This document shows, in pieces, positions 37,675-45,144 of a DNA stretch of 64,000 nt. A program made the position numbers and the translations under genes. Positions within the stretch are counted from its first letter, which is position 1. Every line of letters starts with the position of its first letter. Under the pieces are notes generated by a model. It was given only the letters and a program-made list of their open reading frames with translations. It made no database searches and was not told the origin of the DNA. This DNA is from an uncultured Draconibacterium sp. Its GTDB lineage: Bacteria > Bacteroidota > Bacteroidia > Bacteroidales > Prolixibacteraceae. The stretch covers positions 62,001 to 126,000 of the forward strand of contig NZ_CAJXYQ010000011.1 of assembly GCF_913063105.1 (NCBI RefSeq), written 5' to 3'.

Positions 37675-39011
37675 TATTCTGTTTCGTTTAATTTTACAAT
37701 TGGTGCTTTATATTTTTTAAAGGCGCGGTACAAACCATCTGTAAGCTTATCTATTTCAGCCTGAGTAATTACTGTTGACAGCATGCACGAGAAGGTATTA
37801 ATCATTAATGTATTTTCCTTGTAATACATGAAGTCGAGCAAATCGTTAATTATTTTTTTGGCAGGGGGACTGAGATATGCTTCGCGATAGGTAAGCGGAG
37901 CATTGGGGCGCAAATGCATACGGAACATTGAGCCTGCACCGGTAAGCGACACCGGCACATCAGCTAGTTTTATGGCTTCGCGGATTTGCTGAACGGCCTT
38001 TGAACTTAAGGCATTAATAGTTTCCACGGCCTTCTGGTTAAAATGTTCCATGGCCACAAAACCGGCTGTCATGGTAATTGGGTTTGCCGAAAATGTGCCG
38101 GAGTAAGGCAATAAGAGGTTCTTTTCGTGTGGATCGAAAACCCGCATTACATCTGCTCTGCCGGCAACTGCGCCAACGGGAAAACCTCCACCGATAATTT
38201 TTCCCAGTGAAGTCAGGTCTGGTTTAACCGTATAATTTTGTTGTGCTCCACCGTAATTTACCCTAAAGGTTACCACCTCGTCAAAAACCAGTAAAGCTTC
38301 GTTTTTACGAGTCCAACTGTAAAGGGCTTCAATAAAACTTTCATTTCCGGGCATCAGACCAACCCGGTGTGGAACCGGATCGACAATTACACAGGCAATA
38401 TCAGCAGCATGTTTGTCTAAAATACTTAAGGTACGCTCGATATTATTATACGGGTAGATGATTACATCTTTTGAAACGCATGGCGGTGTACCGTGTGCTA
38501 ATGGCACGCTGCTTGGCTGGTCTTCTTTTCCCCAGTTTGAAGGGTTGGCCATTTGACTAACTTCAGCAAAATCGTAAGTACCATGGTAAGCCCCCTCGGC
38601 CTTAGCGATTTTGGGTCGACCGGTGAAAGCCCTTGAGGCTTTAATCATTGCCATTACCGCTTCCGTACCTGAATTGGTAAATCGTATACGCTCAAAACTC
38701 TCTACGCGTTGGGTAAGGTGAGTAGCAAAAGCTACTTCAATTTCGGAAGCCAAGGTATAAGCAGTGCCCTTACGTAATTGATTGATAACAGCCTCGACAA
38801 TAGGCTGAAAAGAATGCCCATGAATTAAGGCGGCCATATTGTTTGCAAAATCGGTTCGAACCGTTCCGTCAATATCGGTAATAAAGCATCCGGAAGCGGT
38901 ATTAGCATAGTTTGGATAAGGTTTTCTGAAAACAGTGTTTCGGCTAACGCCTCCACTAATTACCTGCTGAGCCCGGTTATAAATCTCTTCGCTTTGTTCT
39001 TTTTTTGCCAT
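37674..39011 (-). CDS. Class III aminotransferase, glutamate-semialdehyde/beta-amino-acid aminotransferase-like
   Basis: A 445-residue PLP enzyme of the subgroup that includes glutamate-1-semialdehyde aminomutase and beta-phenylalanine aminotransferase. The PLP lysine is Lys271 in TSLGKIIGGGFPVG. Other class III residues are NSGTEA (113-118) and Asp244 in VFDEVV. A haem-type role is less likely because of its position in an operon with CoA-transferase and thiolase. A beta-amino-acid transaminase would turn 3-aminoadipate into 3-oxoadipate, the substrate of the next enzymes. This substrate is inferred from context only. The gene is 11 bp after the CoA-transferase B gene and is translationally coupled to the thiolase. 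Confidence 0.82.
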   Translation of the reverse strand: MAKKEQSEEIYNRAQQVISGGVSRNTVFRKPYPNYANTASGCFITDIDGTVRTDFANNMAALIHGHSFQPIVEAVINQLRKGTAYTLASEIEVAFATHLTQRVESFERIRFTNSGTEAVMAMIKASRAFTGRPKIAKAEGAYHGTYDFAEVSQMANPSNWGKEDQPSSVPLAHGTPPCVSKDVIIYPYNNIERTLSILDKHAADIACVIVDPVPHRVGLMPGNESFIEALYSWTRKNEALLVFDEVVTFRVNYGGAQQNYTVKPDLTSLGKIIGGGFPVGAVAGRADVMRVFDPHEKNLLLPYSGTFSANPITMTAGFVAMEHFNQKAVETINALSSKAVQQIREAIKLADVPVSLTGAGSMFRMHLRPNAPLTYREAYLSPPAKKIINDLLDFMYYKENTLMINTFSCMLSTVITQAEIDKLTDGLYRAFKKYKAPIVKLNETE

Positions 39012-39022
39012 CGTTTTATGGT

Positions 39023-39688
39023 TTACTGTTTTGATGACTCTATTAATTTTGCATCGGTATGTTGCTGCAAATATTTAAAACTAACGTTTGGTGCCAGCTC
39101 ACGTACCTGAAGCTTTTTATTCACCACATCAAGAATAGCCAGGTCGGTGTAGATTCTGCTTACCACATTTTTTCCGGTTAGCGGATAAGTGCATTGTTTT
39201 ACAATTTTTGAGAGCCCGGTTTTTGTGGTGTGTTTTGTAATTACAAAAATTGTTTTTACCCCTGCCACCAAATCCATAGCGCCACCCACCGCCGGAATAT
39301 CATCAGGATTACCGGTTGACCAATTGGCCAGGTTGCCTTCTTCAGAAACCTGGTAGGCTCCTAAAACACAAATATCGATGTGTCCGCCGCGAATCATGGC
39401 AAAGCTGTCGGCATGATGAAAATAAGCTGCACCCGGAACTGCCGTGACGTATTTCTTACCGGCATTTACCAGCTCCGGGTCTTCGGCACCCGGAGGAGCT
39501 ACTTTGCCCATTCCCAGCAAGCCATTTTCGGTATGATAGATTACCTCCCGGCCTTCAGGAATATAACCTGCTACCAACTCGGGAATCCCGATACCAAGGT
39601 TTACGTAGGCGCCATCATGAATATCCATGGCTACTTTTTGTGCCATTTGGGCTGTACTCCACCCTATAGTTTTATTGTTTGATTCCAT
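39023..39688 (-). CDS. pcaJ: 3-oxoacid (3-oxoadipate) CoA-transferase subunit B (PcaJ-like)
   Basis: A 221-residue beta subunit. The catalytic Glu54 is in TENGLLGMG, and FHHADSFAMIRGGHIDICVL and NPDDIPAVGGAMDLV are family hallmarks. By memory it aligns well with Pseudomonas PcaJ over its whole length. With the alpha subunit it would move CoA from succinyl-CoA to 3-oxoadipate. Acetoacetate CoA-transferase (AtoA) and SCOT are the alternatives; the adjacent PcaF-like thiolase favours 3-oxoadipate. The gene overlaps the alpha subunit gene by 17 bp. Confidence 0.85.
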   Translation of the reverse strand: MESNNKTIGWSTAQMAQKVAMDIHDGAYVNLGIGIPELVAGYIPEGREVIYHTENGLLGMGKVAPPGAEDPELVNAGKKYVTAVPGAAYFHHADSFAMIRGGHIDICVLGAYQVSEEGNLANWSTGNPDDIPAVGGAMDLVAGVKTIFVITKHTTKTGLSKIVKQCTYPLTGKNVVSRIYTDLAILDVVNKKLQVRELAPNVSFKYLQQHTDAKLIESSKQ

Positions 39689-40394
39689 GATATTTTTTGT
39701 TTTCTGCTACCAGTTTTGATTCGTCAACCGGATGAATAATTTCAACCACACGGTGCACAAATATTCCGGGAGTTACCACGTGTTCCGGATCAATTGCTCC
39801 GGGATCTACCAGCTTTCGTGCCTGCACAATGGTGGTGTTTGCAGCCATGCACATTACCGGTCCAAAATTGCGGGCCGTTTTATTGTACACCAGGTTACCA
39901 TATTTATCGGCAGCAGCACATTTCACCAAAGCAAAATCGGCTTTTATTGCCTCTTCCAAAACATAACTGCGGCCATTAAACCTGCGTATTTCTTTACCTT
40001 CAGCCAAGGGAGTATTTACGGTTGTTGACGTAAAAAAAGCGGGTATCCCTGCTCCGGCGGCCCTTATGCGCTCGGCCAGTGTACCTTGCGGCACCAGCTC
40101 CAGCTCTATTTTGCCGGCGCGGTACAGCTCCGGAAAAACAACAGAAATAGCTGTTCGTGGAAAAGAACAAATGATTTTTCGTACCTGGCGGTTTTCGATT
40201 AAAGCAGCCAATCCCACATGCCCACTTCCGGCATTATTGCTTACCACAGTTAAATCCTTTGCCCCCTGATCAACCAGGGCATGGATAAGCTCAACCGGGC
40301 TGCCGGCTTCGCCAAAGCCGCTAATCATTACAATGGCGCCATCAAAAATATCCGAAACGGCTTCTTTTACCGATTGTACCTGCTTGTTAATCAT
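39672..40394 (-). CDS. pcaI: 3-oxoacid (3-oxoadipate) CoA-transferase subunit A (PcaI-like)
   Basis: A 240-residue alpha subunit. The N-terminal GFGEAGSPVELIHALVDQG, the CoA-binding SNNAGSG and ELVPQGTLAERIRAAGAGI are hallmarks of family I CoA-transferases. The C-terminal region (KTARNFGPVMCMAANTTIVQ, DPEHVVTPGIFVHRVV) follows PcaI closely from memory. It overlaps the aminomutase gene by 8 bp and the beta subunit gene by 17 bp, so the operon is tight. Confidence 0.85.
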   Translation of the reverse strand: MINKQVQSVKEAVSDIFDGAIVMISGFGEAGSPVELIHALVDQGAKDLTVVSNNAGSGHVGLAALIENRQVRKIICSFPRTAISVVFPELYRAGKIELELVPQGTLAERIRAAGAGIPAFFTSTTVNTPLAEGKEIRRFNGRSYVLEEAIKADFALVKCAAADKYGNLVYNKTARNFGPVMCMAANTTIVQARKLVDPGAIDPEHVVTPGIFVHRVVEIIHPVDESKLVAENKKYHGIKQ

Positions 40395-41955
40395 CGTTTT
40401 GTTGCTTTAACGATTCGAGTTTTAGTGCCTCTTCCAATTTACTTTCAATAATTTCCAGTTCATCTTCGTAGAAATATTTTTCAGCCTTCCATGGCATTAA
40501 TTTCTCGATGGTATTTTCCTGCTCATCGTACTTTGCAAAATATACGCGATCCATCCACTCCATGTTCCGTGCTTCGTTAAACTTTAGCACAAAAACTTTC
40601 TCGCCGTTAATTTCGGCTGTTCCCATTAAGGACGTTTTTCCGGCAGAAGAGGTCATGGTTATATACCGCGATGGGCGGTTTATTGATGCCAGGCTTCGAT
40701 ATACTTTGCTGAATATTTTTGTTATATCGGCAAGGGGAGCTGTAAAATGATGATGTTCGCCGGTAGGACGTGCACAATACATGGAATGAAAACCAATGCC
40801 GGTAATAGCCATAATATTTCCAAGGTCGATCCAGTTTTGTGCCGACCGGTCAATATCCACCTCCCCTTTTTCGTTTTTATATAAACTAATGGTGTTCATT
40901 ATCGGGCTTTGGCTTTTAATTTTTATGCCATATTTCTTCAAACGCTGAACTGCTGCCAATGCTCCGGGGTTTGTTAACTCGCGGGGAGTCGACAAGTGTG
41001 CCATCCATACCACCTGAATACCGTTGTTTACCACCTTTTTCAGTAAGTGGAGAATTGGAGTAAAATGCTCGCTCAATAAAAACTCGGGGTGAAAAGATAT
41101 GGCTCGTGAACCTATTCTCAGGGTTCGGATATGTAAAAGCTCTTCATCTTCAATTAGCGGCGTAACATAAGCTTTAAGGCGCTTATGCGAAATGTATCCG
41201 CCATCGCCGCCGGTAATTAAAATATCGGATATTTCAGGATGTTTTTTAAGGTACTTGTGCACCTGCCCGATATCGTGCTGCACAAACATATCTTCATCAC
41301 CACGCACCTGTGCATGCCTGAAACAATAGGTACAAAAAGCAAAGCAGTTTTGCGTGCCTGCATCCAAAATAAGTTTTATTGGCGGGTATTTGTGTTGACT
41401 TCCATCTAATATTTCCAGCTGTCCCAGCTCATTATAAAAAAATGGTTTGTTCAGCTTCTGTTTGCCATCGTGCGGGTTGGTTTTGAGCTGGTAGGCCTCC
41501 ACCACTTTTAATCGCTGTTCATCATCAGCCGCATCCAGGTATTTTTTCGTGTCTTCAGCATTTATCATTCCCGGCTGCGGAAATATCAGGTAATAATTTG
41601 GGTCATTGTGGTAATTGCTCCAGTTGATGGTATTTAAAATATGCTTGGTTGCCATAAACCGGTATACCTCGAGAAAGAATTCGCGTTCCTTCACTCTGTC
41701 GAGCACAATGCCATTCTTTTTTAGTACATGCAAAATTTCGCGAAACCCGATTAAGCCTGTATAGTGTGTCTTTCCTGTAAACATGGGGGTTTCTGTTTGC
41801 TTAAAGCCCGAATACTGCGGATAACACTTTTGCAAACGGTTTACAATACCGGCTGGTAAAAGTTGCTCATTAAGAATAGTTTGTACGGTTTCGGGGGCAA
41901 AATCATAGACACGCGTCAGATCTTTAACATCATAAGCATCTTCTATTCTGTTCAT
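40387..41955 (-). CDS. KamA-family radical SAM/PLP 2,3-aminomutase, probably for 2-aminoadipate
   Basis: The open frame extends to 42000, but ATG 41953-41955 (MNRIEDAYDV) is chosen, giving 522 residues. The radical SAM cluster motif is Cys204-x3-Cys208-x2-Cys211 (CFAFCTYC) and the PLP lysine is Lys440 in SSAGKTSLMG. By eye alignment to Clostridium lysine 2,3-aminomutase, the alpha-carboxylate Arg134 is kept as Arg213. The two Asp residues that bind the lysine side-chain amine (293 and 330) become Ala395/Arg396 (in CARP) and Thr433. The Cys-rich zinc tail is absent. This suggests a substrate with an acidic side chain. 2-aminoadipate fits the operon, and the product would be 3-aminoadipate. Lysine remains possible. 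It is the first gene of a tight five-gene operon. Confidence 0.75.
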   Translation of the reverse strand: MNRIEDAYDVKDLTRVYDFAPETVQTILNEQLLPAGIVNRLQKCYPQYSGFKQTETPMFTGKTHYTGLIGFREILHVLKKNGIVLDRVKEREFFLEVYRFMATKHILNTINWSNYHNDPNYYLIFPQPGMINAEDTKKYLDAADDEQRLKVVEAYQLKTNPHDGKQKLNKPFFYNELGQLEILDGSQHKYPPIKLILDAGTQNCFAFCTYCFRHAQVRGDEDMFVQHDIGQVHKYLKKHPEISDILITGGDGGYISHKRLKAYVTPLIEDEELLHIRTLRIGSRAISFHPEFLLSEHFTPILHLLKKVVNNGIQVVWMAHLSTPRELTNPGALAAVQRLKKYGIKIKSQSPIMNTISLYKNEKGEVDIDRSAQNWIDLGNIMAITGIGFHSMYCARPTGEHHHFTAPLADITKIFSKVYRSLASINRPSRYITMTSSAGKTSLMGTAEINGEKVFVLKFNEARNMEWMDRVYFAKYDEQENTIEKLMPWKAEKYFYEDELEIIESKLEEALKLESLKQQNDD

Positions 41956-42426
41956 TTTAAGTTTTTTAATGAAAATTTTCGTTGTTAATAAAGCCGACAA
42001 GTTGATATAAACCGGCTGTATCGGTTATCACACCTACTGGCATAGCAACATATTCCGCATCCCTCTTACCGAAACCGATTAGAAAGAACAGTAATACCAC
42101 TGGATTTACCAGCCGATTATTGGATAAGAGTTTTGAAAAATAATTGCTGGGGTTGCAGCTAATGTGAAACCAAATCTTCATCGAGGCACTCAGGCATGCC
42201 TTGATAGAAAAAAACCGGACATGAATACGATTGTACCATGTGCACAATTTATGAAAATAATAGTTTGCAGACTATGATATTTTTGATGTTTTATAAAACA
42301 GATATCTATCAGGAATTATTCAATAAAATTTCACCATCTTAACGGGCTTTTTGTATAAACCACAAAAATCAGAACGAAAGCCACTAAATTTCGTTCATTT
42401 AATGAAACAATTAGGAGACAGAAAAG
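41956..42426. other. Divergent intergenic region between the aminomutase operon and the second saccharopine dehydrogenase
   Basis: About 470 bp that should hold both divergent promoters. No RNA gene, riboswitch or convincing ORF is seen. A 93-codon minus-strand frame here has no family resemblance. TAAATTTC at 42385-42392 is a near match to a -7 box for the plus-strand gene but lacks a well-spaced -33 element. Confidence 0.6.
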
Positions 42427-43758
42427 ATGAAAGTATTATTACTTGGCGCCGGAATGGTAGCCAAACCTTTAGCCGATTATTTAATTAACAACCACATATT
42501 TTTAACTATTGCCAGCCGAACGCTGGCAAAAGCAGAGCAACTTGTTAATAAACGTGCAAATGCAAAAGCGGTGCAATGGACAGTTGACAACACGAATGAA
42601 CTGGAAAAACTAATTAAGGCAAACGACCTCACCATAAGCCTCTTGCCCTATAAACACCATGTAAGCGTTGCAAAACTTTGTATTAAGCATAAAAAAAACA
42701 TGCTTACCACTTCTTACGTTTCAAAAGAAATGGAAGCCCTGAATGCCGAAGCAACAGCTGCCGGAATTGTTATTTTGAATGAGATTGGTGTTGATCCGGG
42801 CTTTGACCACATGACAGCCATGCGGATTATAGATAAAGTACAGACTGATGGCGGAAAAATTAAAGAATTTTATTCGCTTTGTGGAGCTTTAGCTGCTCCT
42901 GAGGAGGCCGACAATCCATTTCGATACAAATTTTCGTGGTCGCCAAGAGGTGTTATTATGGCCGGAAATAACGGTGCAAAGTATAAGAAAGATGGTAAGG
43001 TAGTTGAAATTCCTTCAGAAAAATTATTTAAAAATCCATTAAAAATCAGTTTCCCCGAACTGGGAGAAATGGAAGTATACCCAAACCGCGACTCGCTGCA
43101 ATACATTAACATATATAATTTACCTCACGTAGAAACCATGTACCGGGGAACCTTCCGCTATCCGGATTGGTGTGAAATAATGGATGCGTTAAAATCGCTG
43201 GGCTTGCTTAGCTACCAGAAGCAAAGTTTTGCCGGTAAAACCTATAAAAAAATTATGGCCCGGCAACTTGAAGTTTACCCGGCAAACATAAAAGAAAAGG
43301 CAGCAGAACGCTTAGGCCTCTCCATCGACAGCCCCGCAATTTTGGCTATGGAATGGCTGGGCTTGTTTAGCGATTACCTGGTATCGATGGACGAAGGGTC
43401 AAACTTTGACCTGACCACCGATTTAATGCTAAAAAAGATGATGTTACCTAAGGGAGCACGCGACATGGTAATTATGCTCCATGCCTTTGTGGTTGAAAAT
43501 GCCGATGGAAGCAAGCAGGTAATAAAATCAAGTTTGCTGGATTTTGCCACCGAAGAAGACACATCGATAGCGCGCACGGTTGCTTTACCGGCTGCTATCG
43601 CCGCAAAAATGATTATAGAGGGTAAAATCTTAGAAAAAGGAGTACTCCGCCCGATAATGAAAACGGTTTACGAACCGGTGCTGACGGCATTAAAAGAAGA
43701 GGGAATTGCAATGACCGAAGAATGGGGCTTGCCGGAAAATGAAAAAATAAGCCTGTAA
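42427..43758 (+). CDS. Saccharopine dehydrogenase-like enzyme 2
   Basis: A 443-residue enzyme with an N-terminal Rossmann motif (VLLLGAGMVAKPLADYL). It has the same core as the minus-strand paralogue, including LNEIGVDPGFDHMTAMRII, YKFSWSPRGVIMAG and YRGTFRYPDWCEIM. It is of the glutamate-forming LYS9 type by these motifs. A GGAG-like sequence (ttaggagaca) lies 7-14 nt upstream of ATG 42427, unusual for Bacteroidota but a good ribosome-binding site. The gene is divergent from the aminomutase operon and shares its intergenic region, so co-regulation is likely. Whether one of the paralogues runs the lysine-to-saccharopine step is unknown. Confidence 0.88.
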   Translation: MKVLLLGAGMVAKPLADYLINNHIFLTIASRTLAKAEQLVNKRANAKAVQWTVDNTNELEKLIKANDLTISLLPYKHHVSVAKLCIKHKKNMLTTSYVSKEMEALNAEATAAGIVILNEIGVDPGFDHMTAMRIIDKVQTDGGKIKEFYSLCGALAAPEEADNPFRYKFSWSPRGVIMAGNNGAKYKKDGKVVEIPSEKLFKNPLKISFPELGEMEVYPNRDSLQYINIYNLPHVETMYRGTFRYPDWCEIMDALKSLGLLSYQKQSFAGKTYKKIMARQLEVYPANIKEKAAERLGLSIDSPAILAMEWLGLFSDYLVSMDEGSNFDLTTDLMLKKMMLPKGARDMVIMLHAFVVENADGSKQVIKSSLLDFATEEDTSIARTVALPAAIAAKMIIEGKILEKGVLRPIMKTVYEPVLTALKEEGIAMTEEWGLPENEKISL

Positions 43759-43782
43759 TATCCGGTGTGAAGAAGAAAACGT

Positions 43783-44034
43783 ATGAGCACAAAACAACAG
43801 CTTTTATCGGCACTGGAGGCCGAACAGGCAGGCGATTGGGACAAAGCTCATGAAATTGTCCAGGTAATGCAGGATAAACAAGCTTTCTGGATTCATGCCT
43901 ACCTGCACCGCAAAGAGCCTGATGTTGGAAACGCGGCTTATTGGTACCAGCAGGCCAATAAACCTTTTCCGCATTGCAGCTACGATGAAGAGTGGCAGGC
44001 CATTTTTAATCACATAAAAAAACTGAAAGAGTAA
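43783..44034 (+). CDS. Small conserved hypothetical protein, 83 residues
   Basis: An 83-residue soluble protein (ATG 43783) that starts 24 bp after the saccharopine dehydrogenase stop, in the same direction. It contains the motifs EAEQAGDWDKAHEIVQ, AYLHRKEPDVGNAAYWYQQA and ends IFNHIKKLKE. It is rich in Trp and helix-forming residues, like a single TPR-type hairpin. I recall similar small proteins in other bacteria, without a known role. It ends at its own terminator, so it likely shares a transcript with the dehydrogenase. Confidence 0.75.
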   Translation: MSTKQQLLSALEAEQAGDWDKAHEIVQVMQDKQAFWIHAYLHRKEPDVGNAAYWYQQANKPFPHCSYDEEWQAIFNHIKKLKE

Positions 44035-44064
44035 AACCAACGTTGTTTCTCTTTCAGTCTTTTT
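44022..44064 (+). terminator. Terminator after the 83-residue gene
   Basis: A 10-bp stem (actgaaagag / ctctttcagt) whose left arm overlaps the last codons before the stop, followed by CTTTTTA. It ends the plus-strand pair 42427-44034 and may also serve the convergent gene. Confidence 0.7.
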
Positions 44065-44077
44065 ATGGCATCACATG

Positions 44078-45001
44078 CTATTTTACTGCCATGCAAATAT
44101 CTGATATTAAATCGTTAGGATCGGTTTCGCGCGGATCGTTACGATAAAACTCGATGGGCGAAACCTTTTTGTTTTGTTTAAATTCTTTAGCTCTTTCCAT
44201 GGCCATAATTGCGCTCCAGCCATTACCCGATAACTCGTAAGGTCCAATGTGTCTTACGGTTTGCATTTTTGTTGCCGGAATAGTTCCCAAAATAAAATCC
44301 TGCTCCAAATCACCTGGTGTTTCCTTTACTCCAATTCCGCCGGTATAAACCACTTTATTTTTGTTAAAGTCGAATTTATGATAAATGGTAAACCATTCAT
44401 CGGTTAGTAGCTCTCCGTTTTCTTTTGCAAAAGCAGCCAGTTTTTCAAAGTCAGCTTCCATTACTTCGCCAACATCATCCAACGAACACGTATTTTTTAT
44501 ACCAATATACTTACAACCGGCATAATCCGATTCGCCTAAAAACTCCAGGTGGGCTGCAACCTTATCGTTTTCAATGTAGTCTTTTAACATCAACAAACCC
44601 CGGTCGTAATCCATCCCAATCATTCGCTCCATCATGGTTTTCATCCAAAACATAAAAAAGGGTAACGTACTATGCATGCTCCAGGTAAGCCTGGTGCTAT
44701 TTTCGGTTAATGCTTCAACAATAAAATCGGTTTTTGCTTTCGATTTCCAGGGCTTTAAAAACAACAAATCATAGTTTATTTCAGTCTCTTTTTCGTTAGC
44801 AACACTAATTTCTCCGGAGCCAATACGCTTTCCGTCCCATTCCTGTTTTTTACCGTCTTTTGTAACTTTTACCGTAGCATCGGGTTCAAGTATCAACCAG
44901 GGCGACCAATGCCTCCAATGGTTAAAATCAGAAATTATGGTTTTAACTTTTTCAGTACTGGCATTAATTGTAATCGATTTTTCAACGTAAGTTTTTGGCA
45001 T
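44078..45001 (-). CDS. SRPBCC-domain protein with C-terminal GyrI-like effector-binding domain
   Basis: The frame extends 10 codons further, but ATG 44999-45001 (MPKTYVEKSITINAS) is the usual start for SRPBCC proteins, giving 307 residues. The N-terminal half (1-150) is a START/SRPBCC fold (DFNHWRHWSPWLILEPDATV) that binds hydrophobic ligands. The C-terminal half (about 155-305) looks like a GyrI-like effector-binding domain (IPATKMQTVRHIGPYEL). No helix-turn-helix is present, so it is not itself a repressor. The ligand is unknown. It is a single gene convergent with the 83-residue gene. Confidence 0.8.
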   Translation of the reverse strand: MPKTYVEKSITINASTEKVKTIISDFNHWRHWSPWLILEPDATVKVTKDGKKQEWDGKRIGSGEISVANEKETEINYDLLFLKPWKSKAKTDFIVEALTENSTRLTWSMHSTLPFFMFWMKTMMERMIGMDYDRGLLMLKDYIENDKVAAHLEFLGESDYAGCKYIGIKNTCSLDDVGEVMEADFEKLAAFAKENGELLTDEWFTIYHKFDFNKNKVVYTGGIGVKETPGDLEQDFILGTIPATKMQTVRHIGPYELSGNGWSAIMAMERAKEFKQNKKVSPIEFYRNDPRETDPNDLISDICMAVK

Positions 45002-45144
45002 AATTTGAAGTATTTTAGTTATTAAACCCAATTTCTTTTATAAAGTTTCATTCAGGCCAAAAGGTTCAGTAAGGATGTAATAAAATTTAATTATTGAATT
45101 CAGGTGCTCAGATTTTTGTATTTTGCCGTCAATTATTACAAACA

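Noticed and set aside
40387..41955. Clostridial lysine fermentation (KamA, KamDE, Kdd, Kce, Kal)
   Set aside because: Only a KamA-family gene is present. KamD, KamE, Kdd, Kce and Kal are absent, and the aminomutase lacks the lysine side-chain-binding Asp residues.
41966..42247. 93-codon minus-strand open frame upstream of the aminomutase
   Set aside because: It overlaps the aminomutase start region, has no domain or signal and looks like intergenic noise.
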